DNA from: an uncultured Microbulbifer sp.
Lineage (GTDB): Bacteria > Pseudomonadota > Gammaproteobacteria > Pseudomonadales > Cellvibrionaceae
Reading direction: 5' to 3'
Length of the DNA: 64,000 nt
NCBI RefSeq assembly: GCF_947504145.1
Contig: NZ_CANNGQ010000001.1
Coordinates: 620,001-684,000 of the forward strand
The notes under the pieces were generated by a model, which saw only the letters and a list, made by a program, of their open reading frames with translations, searched no databases and was not told the origin of the DNA. The translations under genes were made by a program, and so were the position numbers. Below, piece after piece: positions 43,993 through 51,351 of this stretch. How positions within the stretch are numbered: position 1 is the stretch's first letter; each line of letters begins with the position of its first letter.

Positions 43993-44727
43993 ATGGAAAC
44001 TGCAGAAGTGACGGATGCGCAAATCCAAATCGGAGAGTGTTGCGAAGAGATCGAAGCGCAGGTGATCTCCAGATTGGGCTTGAAGCCGGTCCCGGAATAT
44101 CAGTCGTTATCGTCGATCAAGAATCTTCAGGGGCGCGCCACCGGATATGCTCGCGTGTATCGAGGAGAAGTGATTGAGAAAGCGGCCTTTCTGACTCTCA
44201 ATTTCATGCCCGGTATGTGCTATTTCAATGTGCACCTGATCCCGCGGGCCTGCTACCGTATCCCGCGATTCTCCTTTGAGGGGATGCTTACCCCTCAGGG
44301 GAGCCAGATCTCGATGGATCTGTATCCCGACATGGATATCATGTTGAACCTGGAGTATTTCAGAAGTCATTACAAACGGGCGGCGGATACTTATACCCGC
44401 GCGCGGTTTGATAGTTCTGCGCTGGTTACCGAACCCTCGCGCATGCTACATATGCGGGCGTTTGCCTCGCCATATATGTTGCTCGCCTATGGCGTCAAGG
44501 AAGCGCAGGTCGCGGAATTCTGTGGATACGCGCAAGCGTATTTACAAGACTGGATGGACCTCTGTTCCGCATCACAGATCTGTAGTGAGGGTGAGGTCGA
44601 GGATCGCATCCGGCGCCGTGAGTTAATTATGCGCACGATCATTGAGTGCGACCCGGATAGAGAAAAGGTGGTCATGCTGTACGGGGAAGCCGTGACCGAG
44701 CAGATCGAACAGGCGACCATGCTGTAA
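43993..44727 (+). CDS. Red chlorophyll catabolite reductase / bilin reductase-like protein (paralogue 4)
   Basis: A 244-residue protein with the same spacing as paralogue 1: IPRF (90-93), then DLYPDMDI (109-116) and YFRSHY (122-127). FEGMLTPQGSQIS before it resembles the P-x-F-x-x-E-x-x-x-x-G stretch of ferredoxin-dependent bilin reductases. It is the most divergent of the four and the one most like phycobilin-type reductases. AAGGA precedes the second ATG (43993) by 9 bases and the first (43987) by only 3, which decides the start. It follows the haem peroxidase after a probable terminator. Confidence 0.62.
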   Translation: METAEVTDAQIQIGECCEEIEAQVISRLGLKPVPEYQSLSSIKNLQGRATGYARVYRGEVIEKAAFLTLNFMPGMCYFNVHLIPRACYRIPRFSFEGMLTPQGSQISMDLYPDMDIMLNLEYFRSHYKRAADTYTRARFDSSALVTEPSRMLHMRAFASPYMLLAYGVKEAQVAEFCGYAQAYLQDWMDLCSASQICSEGEVEDRIRRRELIMRTIIECDPDREKVVMLYGEAVTEQIEQATML

Positions 44728-44749
44728 CTCGAGTGAGAGAAGGGCGTAA

Positions 44750-44763
44750 TTGACTTTGCTCAA
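44750..44763 (+). promoter_or_regulatory. FNR/FixK-type site before the gene at 44829
   Basis: TTGACTTTGCTCAA has a perfect TTGA-N6-TCAA core, 66 bp before the ATG at 44829. Confidence 0.5.
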
Positions 44764-44828
44764 CGCGAATCAAGCGCAGCTCGGTGACGATTGTTGTTAT
44801 TGTGCTTGTTACCGCTCGAGTCCCGACC

Positions 44829-45614
44829 ATGAACGACGCCCCAGCTCCATACCGCAGGAAAATGCTTGCCAGTGGCCGCTACGATTACTTTCTCGATGGC
44901 GTTTTGCAGCCCATTGGCGAGGACTGGGGGCTCTATGAGGGCATTGATGGCCTGTGGCTGGAGAGTGAACGCCGGGTGCCGGCAGCGGAGTTGTCGCTCA
45001 CGGTAAGCGCTGAAATCAGAGAAGGGAAGATCGCCCGCAGTTTTATCCGCTGGTGCCAGGGTGGCCAGCGAGTGGCTTCCGCGCTCTTTAAACGCAGTGC
45101 CGACGGCCACGACTACCTGCATCGAGTGGCAGGTGCCGGTTCCCGGCGGCACTCTTTCCGAGAGGCAAATTTCTTTCCGCTTCTCCGGGTGTTCACCGGT
45201 ACCGTATTTTCCGCTGTGCCGGTTTGCATCGATCAGTCCTCCAATGATCAGACCGGCATTAGTGGGGGCGCTGCACTGGATGTCGAGCTGTTTATTCCGT
45301 GGATCAAAGACCCAGCGCAAACCTCGCAGCTGCTGAGCCCCTCCGTATCTCAGCGGCAGGTTCGCAGTTGCGGCGCGCCTTTGCCTAGCCCGCCCGATGC
45401 ACGGGCACCCTCATCGCCGATACCCACGCCGCAAACGCTACGGTGCTATGCGTACCTGGGAGACCAATACGGGGAGGACACGCGCTTTTGGCTGTCAAAC
45501 GGATTGCTCCAGGCGTATACCTGGCGGCAGGCTGGCCAGTCAACAGGCGGCAACTGGCACGTCGCGCTTGCCGGAATGACGGGCACCTGGCCAGATGAGA
45601 TGTTCGGCCGCTAA
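44829..45614 (+). CDS. Hypothetical protein, beta-rich two-part
   Basis: A 261-residue protein without signal peptide or known motif. The N-terminal part (SGRYDYFLDGVLQPIGEDWGLYEGIDGLWLESER) and the C-terminal part (RCYAYLGDQYGEDTRFWLSNGLLQAYTWRQ) both look beta-rich and are joined by a Pro/Ser-rich linker (about residues 180-205), suggesting two barrel halves. The ATG at 44829 is used; 15 codons upstream a weaker start gives an unlikely hydrophobic leader. An FNR-like site lies 66 bp upstream and an RCCR-like gene precedes it. Function unknown. Confidence 0.7.
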   Translation: MNDAPAPYRRKMLASGRYDYFLDGVLQPIGEDWGLYEGIDGLWLESERRVPAAELSLTVSAEIREGKIARSFIRWCQGGQRVASALFKRSADGHDYLHRVAGAGSRRHSFREANFFPLLRVFTGTVFSAVPVCIDQSSNDQTGISGGAALDVELFIPWIKDPAQTSQLLSPSVSQRQVRSCGAPLPSPPDARAPSSPIPTPQTLRCYAYLGDQYGEDTRFWLSNGLLQAYTWRQAGQSTGGNWHVALAGMTGTWPDEMFGR

Positions 45615-45627
45615 CCTGCATCTACCT

Positions 45628-45641
45628 GTGACCTTTATCAA
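45628..45641 (+). promoter_or_regulatory. Possible FNR-like site before the membrane-protein gene
   Basis: GTGACCTTTATCAA has a perfect ATCAA half and two mismatches in the left half, 70 bp before the ATG at 45711, the same distance as at other genes. Confidence 0.3.
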
Positions 45642-45710
45642 TTTGCCGGCCAGCGCATCTGGATATAGTCGGGTACCAATGAAGTCACAAATAATAACTG
45701 AACGGTCACA

Positions 45711-46376
45711 ATGAGCATCTATCTACTGATCAAGTTTTTCCATAACCTGTGTTTTGTTTACTGGCTGGGCGGTGACCTAGGCACCTTTTATGCGAGCCGC
45801 TTTGTCGCCCGCGATGACCTCAGCCCTCAGGCGCGCAACACGGCGCTGACCATCATGATGGGCTGTGATCAGGGGCCCCGTTTCTGTATGCCATTGATAT
45901 TGCCGCTGGGCTTACAACTGGCGTATTTGACTGGTCAGTTCTCGGTGCCCGCATCGATAGTCGCCGCGGCTTGGGTGCTGTGTCTTGCCTGGTTCGTGCT
46001 GGTGGCGGTGTTGCACTTCAGTCACGGTAATGCGTTTATTCCTGCACTGACCCGGCTTGATTTCGGACTGAGGGTAGCTCTGATCGTTGGGCTATTGGGT
46101 GTGGCCCTGGTTGCCCTGTCGACCAATGCGATTTTTCCCGCGGACTGGCTGGCCATCAAACTCGGCATCTTTGCCTTGATGGTGTTTTGCGGCTTGATGA
46201 TTCGGGTGCGCCTGAAAAGCTTTATTGCCGCTTGGGGTAAGGTAATGGCCGGATCGGCAGATGATCAGACGAATCAGACGATTCGCAACAGCATCGCTGC
46301 CTGCCGTCCCTTCGTGTACGTTATCTGGATTGGCCTCCTGGCCAATGCAGCCTATGGCCTGCACCTGATCAGCTGA
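45711..46376 (+). CDS. Inner-membrane protein, CopD/HemJ-like
   Basis: A 221-residue protein with five or six hydrophobic helices. The opening LIKFFHNLCFVYWLGGDLGTFYASRF resembles the first helix of HemJ/CopD-type proteins (W-x-K-A-x-H ... W-x-x-G-x-x), whose His can bind haem or copper. Other polar helix residues are few. It is followed after 15 bp by the GST gene and then by the Rieske oxygenase, so it may belong to the same unit. A porphyrin- or haem-linked redox role is tempting but not shown. Confidence 0.72.
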   Translation: MSIYLLIKFFHNLCFVYWLGGDLGTFYASRFVARDDLSPQARNTALTIMMGCDQGPRFCMPLILPLGLQLAYLTGQFSVPASIVAAAWVLCLAWFVLVAVLHFSHGNAFIPALTRLDFGLRVALIVGLLGVALVALSTNAIFPADWLAIKLGIFALMVFCGLMIRVRLKSFIAAWGKVMAGSADDQTNQTIRNSIAACRPFVYVIWIGLLANAAYGLHLIS

Positions 46377-46391
46377 CCTGAGGACCGAACT

Positions 46392-47045
46392 TTGAAGCTT
46401 TACAGTATTCCCCATTCCCCCTATGGCGCCCGAGTCAGTGCATTGATCCGGCTGAAGCAGCTTCCGATCGAGGTGTTGCCGCCCCCCGAAGCTTTGCGCA
46501 CAGAGGGGTTCTTCAAGCGCTTTCCCCTGGGCAAAGTTCCGATTCTGGAGCTGGACGACGGTAGCTGCCTGGGAGAGAGCTGGGCGATTCTCGAATACCT
46601 GGAGGAAACATCGACTTCCAGTCGTTCACTGAGCCCGAAAGATGCCCTGGCGCGCGCGCGGATGAGTGAGCTTGCGCGCTACGCGGATCTGCACCTTTCC
46701 CCCAACGCGCTGTTTCCGTTGTTCCGCTCCGCGCTGGCCGGGCAAGCCCTCGGTGAAGATACCGAAGCGGCATTGCGCGCGGAGCTCGCTAAGGGCGAGC
46801 GGTTGATTCAGGCCCGAGGCCCGATCGCGGGCCGTTGCCTTGACCTGGGTGATGTCGCACTGGCGCCCAGCATCCTGTACCTCGAGCTACTCACCGGTGG
46901 CGTGGGAGAGAGTGCTGTACTCTGTGAGTTTCCGGCGTTTTCGGCTTGGTGGCAGGAGATCCGGAATATTCCGGAGCTCGCGGGTGTGCTCAACGGTGTC
47001 GCGGAAGCATTCGAAGCCTTTGCCGGCGCTAAAGCTTCTGCGTGA
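46392..47045 (+). CDS. Glutathione S-transferase-like protein
   Basis: A 217-residue GST. The N-terminal thioredoxin-fold has KLYSIPHSPYGARV with a Ser/Tyr at the usual activating place, then PLGKVPILELDDGSCLGESWAILEYL (the cis-Pro and Glu-Ser GSH-binding motif), followed by an all-helix C-terminal domain. The start is TTG at 46392, fixed by GAGGA 7 bases before. It lies 15 bp after the membrane protein and 154 bp before the Rieske gene. Isomerisation or conjugation of an electrophilic intermediate is likely; plant GSTs also bind porphyrins, which may be relevant here. Confidence 0.88.
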   Translation: MKLYSIPHSPYGARVSALIRLKQLPIEVLPPPEALRTEGFFKRFPLGKVPILELDDGSCLGESWAILEYLEETSTSSRSLSPKDALARARMSELARYADLHLSPNALFPLFRSALAGQALGEDTEAALRAELAKGERLIQARGPIAGRCLDLGDVALAPSILYLELLTGGVGESAVLCEFPAFSAWWQEIRNIPELAGVLNGVAEAFEAFAGAKASA

Positions 47046-47081
47046 TGGCGCGGCCAGGTGATTTTTGGGCTGTTTCGGCAG

Positions 47082-47095
47082 TTGATATTAGTCAA
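47082..47095 (+). promoter_or_regulatory. FNR/FixK-type site before the Rieske oxygenase gene
   Basis: TTGATATTAGTCAA has a perfect TTGA-N6-TCAA core with one mismatch to the full consensus, 104 bp before the ATG at 47200. Confidence 0.65.
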
Positions 47096-47119
47096 ATTAG
47101 GGCCTATTTGTGGCGCTAG

Positions 47120-47135
47120 ACTGTCTTCAGACAGT
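47120..47135. promoter_or_regulatory. Palindrome ACTGTCT-TC-AGACAGT before the Rieske gene
   Basis: A 7-bp-arm palindrome lies 64 bp before the start and 24 bp after the FNR-like site. It may be an operator for a second regulator not seen here. Confidence 0.45.
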
Positions 47136-47199
47136 GATCTCCGCGGTGGTGCAAACCGTACCAAGCGGTACCTAAACAGAAAAATCGAGGTAGCGGAAA

Positions 47200-48390
47200 A
47201 TGCTGACCAACCTTTGGTATGTGGCCGAATGGTCAAACGTGGTCAAGGACAAGCCGGTGAAGGCGAAATTGCTCGGTCAGAACTTCGTTCTGTACCGGGA
47301 CAAGGCGGGCAAGGTGCACTGCCTGAGTGATGTGTGTATTCACCGCGGCGGCTCCCTGTCCAATGGTTGGACTACCGATCGCAATTGCGTTGCCTGTCCG
47401 TATCACGGCTGGGAATTCGATTCCGAAGGCAAGGTGCAGTTTATTCCGTCTCGCGGTGAGGGCGCACCCATCCCCGAGCGGGCGCGCATCGATGCCTATC
47501 CCACGGAAGAGCGCTACGGCATGATCTGGGTATTTATGGGTGATCTGCCGGAGTCCGAGCGTTACCCGATTCCCGAATTCCCCGAGTACGACGACCGCGA
47601 CAACTGGCGCCCGGTATCCCTGGATTTCACCTGGAAGGGCACCGTGGATCGGGTGGTGGAAAACGGGATCGATATCGCGCATACCTCCTTCGTCCACCCG
47701 GGATTTGGTTATCCGGAAATGGCGGACCAGAACAAGATTATTGATGTGGAGCGTGGCGAGTATTGGGGGCGCTCCTCCAATGTGCTTCACCCGCCTCAGC
47801 TGGAAGGCAATTTCGGTCTGATGAAGTTTTTCCGCAAGGACAAACAGCCAACTTACGTGACGCCTTCATTCTATCTTCCCGGTCACTGCGTGCGCCTGCA
47901 TATCAAGGTGAACTCGTGGATGGATATGGTGATTTTCGATGCGAACACCCCGGTGGACGAGAATACCACCCGTTCGTTTGCCATCCAGGTACGCAACTTC
48001 TTCAAGTGGCCTATGTTCGATGGCGGCGCCATCAAACGCACCCGCAACGTATTCCAGCAGGACGCGGAGATCGTGGAGGCGCTGTCCCCCAACTATCTGC
48101 CGGAAACCCTGGAGAACGAAGTGTCTGTAGAGCAGGACAAGTTTATGGGTGCCTGGCGCGTGATCCGGCGCAAGCATATTGATATGGGCTGGAAGATCGA
48201 TACGCGGGCAATGAAAGCGTATGAAGGGGAAAAAGTATTTACCATTCCGTCACCGGCTCGCAAGACCAACCCGGACCTGAAGTGGGCGCTGGAAACAGTA
48301 CCATTGGTCACGGGAAAGCCTGATCTGATACCAACAACAACGGTCGCCGGTGGTGTCAGTGAAACGGCGCAGACGGCGGAATCCGCGTAA
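47200..48390 (+). CDS. Rieske-type oxygenase (pheophorbide a oxygenase/vanillate demethylase group)
   Basis: A 396-residue Rieske oxygenase. The [2Fe-2S] domain has C-I-H (LSDVCIHRGG) and C-P-Y-H (CVACPYHGWEF). The catalytic domain has ENGIDIAHTSFVHPG with the mononuclear-iron ligands D/H/H, as in pheophorbide a oxygenase (E-N-x-x-D-x-x-H-x-x-x-x-H) and related single-chain oxygenases. A C-terminal CxxC found in plant PAO is not evident. The family uses O2 and electrons from a reductase; the rubredoxin reductase or a ferredoxin system could supply them. In this setting oxygenolytic ring opening or ring hydroxylation of a tetrapyrrole is proposed; O-demethylation of an aromatic is the alternative. 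Confidence 0.9.
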   Translation: MLTNLWYVAEWSNVVKDKPVKAKLLGQNFVLYRDKAGKVHCLSDVCIHRGGSLSNGWTTDRNCVACPYHGWEFDSEGKVQFIPSRGEGAPIPERARIDAYPTEERYGMIWVFMGDLPESERYPIPEFPEYDDRDNWRPVSLDFTWKGTVDRVVENGIDIAHTSFVHPGFGYPEMADQNKIIDVERGEYWGRSSNVLHPPQLEGNFGLMKFFRKDKQPTYVTPSFYLPGHCVRLHIKVNSWMDMVIFDANTPVDENTTRSFAIQVRNFFKWPMFDGGAIKRTRNVFQQDAEIVEALSPNYLPETLENEVSVEQDKFMGAWRVIRRKHIDMGWKIDTRAMKAYEGEKVFTIPSPARKTNPDLKWALETVPLVTGKPDLIPTTTVAGGVSETAQTAESA

Positions 48391-48438
48391 CGGCGATGTT
48401 CAGTATTCAATCGACTCCTTGATTGTTTTTGTGGTTTG

Positions 48439-48463
48439 GCCCCGCTCACCCCGGGGCTTTTTT
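48439..48463 (+). terminator. Rho-independent terminator after the Rieske gene
   Basis: GCCCCG / CGGGGC pair across a 7-base loop, followed by six Ts. The following 48465-48577 stretch is purine-rich on the plus strand with no gene seen. Confidence 0.88.
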
Positions 48464-48577
48464 GTGCCCGCAGGAAATTCGCGTGAAAGTGGAAAGGTGA
48501 GTAAAAGCCGGAAAGAGAGAAAGGAGTAAATAGACAAGCGGGGAAGGGGGCAAGCAGGGATAAACCGGCAGAGAACA

Positions 48578-48595
48578 GCCCCGGAAACCCGGGGC
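48578..48595 (-). terminator. Possible terminator of the methyltransferase operon
   Basis: GCCCCGG and CCGGGGC form a tight hairpin with loop AAAC, 20 bp after the stop at 48616 on the minus strand. The downstream T-tract is weak. Confidence 0.5.
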
Positions 48596-48615
48596 CCTGG
48601 ATCAGGTTGCGGACA

Positions 48616-48984
48616 TCAGATCTCGGCCAGCTCCTGAATCACGCTCTCCAGTGATGTGGCGTCGGTTGCGGATTTTTGTTCGTTGATGGCTTCTTTTTCC
48701 TGCTGGACGATACGCAGGATCCGCGCAATATATTCCTGATGCAGCAATGCGCGGGCTTCACTGGCTTCGCTGTCGGGTTCAAAGGTTTCGATGTCGGATG
48801 TCGACAGCAGGCCTTTCTGTTCCAGTAGCCGCTCCATGGTATCCAGGCGTTCACGGGTGACCGCGAGCTCGCCCGCTACCGCCAGCAGGATACTCATCAA
48901 GCGTTCGCTTTCCGCCAGCTCAAAATACTGGGGGCGCTTGCCCTTGGCTTTGGTTCCGGCGAGGGAGATATGGTCGTTGCTCAT
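48616..48984 (-). CDS. Small helical protein, partner of the methyltransferase gene
   Basis: A 122-residue acidic protein, mostly helical, with a likely coiled coil (SERLMSILLAVAGELAVTRERLDTMERLLEQKG) and a second helix (HQEYIARILRIVQQEKEAINEQ). No known family was recognised. It starts 9 bp after the methyltransferase gene, so the two are translated together. It may be an accessory or oligomerising subunit. Confidence 0.8.
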   Translation of the reverse strand: MSNDHISLAGTKAKGKRPQYFELAESERLMSILLAVAGELAVTRERLDTMERLLEQKGLLSTSDIETFEPDSEASEARALLHQEYIARILRIVQQEKEAINEQKSATDATSLESVIQELAEI

Positions 48985-48993
48985 AGTGGTTTC

Positions 48994-50208
48994 CTACTTC
49001 TCGGCGACGTAAACATGCCATGCCGGTTTGCGTCCGTAGTCTTCAGCGGCATCGTCGGTATCCCCGGCGCTGGGGAACAGGCTCTCGTCTACCACCGCGG
49101 TCAGGCCGATGGAGGAGAGCTTGCTACGCGCGAAGCCCGCGTTTTCCATCAGCGCGAAGACGTCAATATCGTGCATGGTGCCCCAGAAGGGCTCGTTGTT
49201 ATTGCGGCTATCCCAGTCGCGCATAAACTGCTCGAACAGGGGCATGTCATCGGTGAACTGCGGCTGTTCGATATGCAGTACTCGACCGCCTGCGCGGGTC
49301 AGGCGATGGGTTTCGTTGATCACATTGGGCAATGCGGTGGACGAGAGCTCGTGCAGAAACATGCAGGTAATCACCAGGTCAAAGCTGCCGTCGGCATAAT
49401 CCAGGCTTTCCGCATTGGCCTGACGGAAGGTAATGTTCTCGACCCCGAGGGATTTGGCGCGGGCATGGGCGTAGCGCAACACGGGCGCGGCGACATCCAC
49501 GGCGACGATTTCCGTCTCCGGGAAAGCCTGAGCGATGGGTACGATGTTGTGGCCCACGGTGCACCCCATATCCAGAATGCGCTTGGGTTTGAACCCTTGT
49601 TTTGCCTGCTCGTGTAGCCAGGCCACGATTGCCTGGCCGCCGCCATCGCTGTACTTGCCCAGCATACCGGCGGTGGTCACGAAGATGCCGGAGTCGTAGT
49701 TCGCAGCGACCGAAACATCGTCCTCACAATACTCTGTGTAGTAGCACCCGGGCATGCAGTGGATGTCCACTGCCGAAACATAGCGCGGCAAGGGCAGCGC
49801 CGGGTCCAGTTGCAGTTGGGTGCTACCGCTGTTGAGATCGGCGGCTTTCTGGTTGAGCTGGTCCCACTGGCGATAGGCGAGGCTGCGGCCATTTTGCTGG
49901 CGCATTTCCATGATGTTGCGCCGCAGGGAGCTCCAGGTCTGGTAGTAGGGGTCTGCCTCCATCAGGCGGCGCACTTCCTGGCGAGTGGCGGGCGGGCGCC
50001 CCTTGTCGGATTCAAAGCGGGGTCGTGCGCGCTTTTCATAAGCCGATTGAACCCCGGGCATGACTTCCTGTGCCACATGCATGTTCAGGTTTGTGAGAAA
50101 ATTAAAGCGGGCGGTTTCGTCGTGATTGGCCTTTGGAAACACGCCGTGTTTGCCAATCACATGCCAGCCCGGTGGTGTTTTTCTTGACTTGCTAGACATG
50201 CTAGACAT
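48994..50208 (-). CDS. SAM-dependent methyltransferase
   Basis: A 404-residue class I methyltransferase. An N-terminal 200-residue part without known motif includes CMPGCYYTEYCED. The SAM domain follows, with RILDMGCTVGHNIVP (motif I), EIVAVDVAAPVL and DLVITCMFLHELS. The ATG at 50208 is used because GGAGG stands 5-6 bases before it; the longer start at 50223 is a TTG overlapping that site. The partner small protein follows. It is divergent from the VOC/imidase operon with a shared FNR-type box. The substrate is unknown. Confidence 0.88.
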   Translation of the reverse strand: MSSMSSKSRKTPPGWHVIGKHGVFPKANHDETARFNFLTNLNMHVAQEVMPGVQSAYEKRARPRFESDKGRPPATRQEVRRLMEADPYYQTWSSLRRNIMEMRQQNGRSLAYRQWDQLNQKAADLNSGSTQLQLDPALPLPRYVSAVDIHCMPGCYYTEYCEDDVSVAANYDSGIFVTTAGMLGKYSDGGGQAIVAWLHEQAKQGFKPKRILDMGCTVGHNIVPIAQAFPETEIVAVDVAAPVLRYAHARAKSLGVENITFRQANAESLDYADGSFDLVITCMFLHELSSTALPNVINETHRLTRAGGRVLHIEQPQFTDDMPLFEQFMRDWDSRNNNEPFWGTMHDIDVFALMENAGFARSKLSSIGLTAVVDESLFPSAGDTDDAAEDYGRKPAWHVYVAEK

Positions 50209-50236
50209 AAAAGCCTCCGGCAATCGATTCCTTACT

Positions 50237-50253
50237 GTTTACGCAGTGTAAAC
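50237..50253. promoter_or_regulatory. Inverted repeat GTTTAC-N5-GTAAAC
   Basis: A perfect 6-bp-arm inverted repeat with a 5-base spacer lies in the intergenic region of the divergent methyltransferase and VOC genes, next to the FNR-like box. It is likely an operator or part of a promoter. Confidence 0.45.
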
Positions 50254-50271
50254 GCCCATCACTCGGTCGCC

Positions 50272-50285
50272 TTGACAATAGTCAA
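50272..50285. promoter_or_regulatory. FNR/FixK-type site between methyltransferase and VOC genes
   Basis: TTGAC-AATA-GTCAA is a perfect 5-bp-arm palindrome with the TTGA-N6-TCAA core. It lies 64-77 bp before the methyltransferase start (50208) and 67-80 bp before the VOC start (50352), so it can serve both. Confidence 0.68.
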
Positions 50286-50351
50286 CCCCAATTTCCGACG
50301 CCCCGTTAAGCTTTCTGAACATAAAAATATCAGGCTTGGTAGCGGAGGTAA

Positions 50352-51287
50352 GTGCTCTTGTCGGAAGTCTCAAGTGCCTCTTTGGGGCCATCGGTATTCG
50401 CCACGTTGGTGACCCGCGACCTCGATCGGGCGGTGGCCGCCTACAAACAATTTCTAGCGCTAAATCAGAGTGCCTGCGGCATGGAGTTCGTGAGTCCGGC
50501 GCTGGCTGACTTGTGGGGTTGCCCGGGCTTGGCCGGTGCCCGCCAGTGCTTGCTGGAAAACGCCCTCGGTGAGCCGTTTGTGCGGATCGTGGAGGATCCG
50601 GCGGTCAGCACCACAACGCCGTTGCACTACCACGGTTGGATGGCTCTGGAAGTGGTGGTGGAGGATGTGGACGGACTGGCGCAGACGATTCAGGAGCAGG
50701 GCAGCGCATCGGGGTTTGAAGTGCTGAGGCCCGCCGCCGATCTGGAGCTGTCCGACAAGATTCGTGCAAGTCAGGTTGCCGGGCCCTGTGGCGAGGTGTT
50801 GTATCTCACTCGCATCAGTGGCGAGGTGCCGCCATTTGATCTGCCGCGGGCGCGGTGCCCGGTGGACCGTTTATTTATTCCCGTGGTGAGCGTGCCAGAT
50901 CGCGCAGCGTCGATGACGTTCTACGAGGGTTTTCCCGGCACCCAGTGCCTGCAATTTCAAACCCGAATTACCGTCGTCAACCAGGCATTCGGACTGCCCC
51001 TTGAGCAGCAGCATCCGGTAGCGACAGTCTCGTTGCGCGGCCAGAGCCTGATCGAGATCGATGAACTGGCGCCGGCCCGCCCGCATATCGTTAGCGAAGG
51101 AACCTTGCCAGCAGGCATTGCCAGCATCAGCTTCGAGGTGGATAGCTTTGACCAACTGGCGTCTGCCGGCGTTACCTTGATCCAGTCACCACGCAGAATC
51201 ACCGAGGCGCCCTATGCTGGGCGACGGGTTGCGATGCTGCAGGGGACCGCGGGTGAGCTGATCGAGCTGATCGAGCGAACTGTGTAA
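50352..51287 (+). CDS. Glyoxalase/VOC-superfamily protein, two VOC domains
   Basis: A 311-residue protein with two vicinal-oxygen-chelate-type modules: residues about 12-155 (VFATLVTRDLDRAVAAYKQFL) and about 165-310 (FIPVVSVPDRAASMTFYEGF, ending GTAGELIELIE). VOC proteins bind a metal between beta-alpha-beta-beta-beta units and include dioxygenases, isomerases and hydrolases; the metal ligands are not clear here. The start is GTG at 50352 or TTG at 50358, with GGAGG 3 or 9 bases before. It begins the operon with imidase, PrpD and ligase genes. Confidence 0.8.
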   Translation: MLLSEVSSASLGPSVFATLVTRDLDRAVAAYKQFLALNQSACGMEFVSPALADLWGCPGLAGARQCLLENALGEPFVRIVEDPAVSTTTPLHYHGWMALEVVVEDVDGLAQTIQEQGSASGFEVLRPAADLELSDKIRASQVAGPCGEVLYLTRISGEVPPFDLPRARCPVDRLFIPVVSVPDRAASMTFYEGFPGTQCLQFQTRITVVNQAFGLPLEQQHPVATVSLRGQSLIEIDELAPARPHIVSEGTLPAGIASISFEVDSFDQLASAGVTLIQSPRRITEAPYAGRRVAMLQGTAGELIELIERTV

Positions 51288-51351
51288 TCAATTTGATGTA
51301 GTGATTTGTGTCCGCGGTGACAACCGGCGGATAGGCAACAGGATGAATGAT

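Noticed and set aside
45670-45700. AAGTCA half-site before the CopD/HemJ-like gene as a TetR operator
   Set aside because: Only one half of the ACTT-NN-AAGT palindrome is present and there is no 21-bp-spaced partner.
48465-48577. Purine-rich stretch after the Rieske terminator as a small RNA gene
   Set aside because: No promoter, fold or terminator of its own on the plus strand could be supported.
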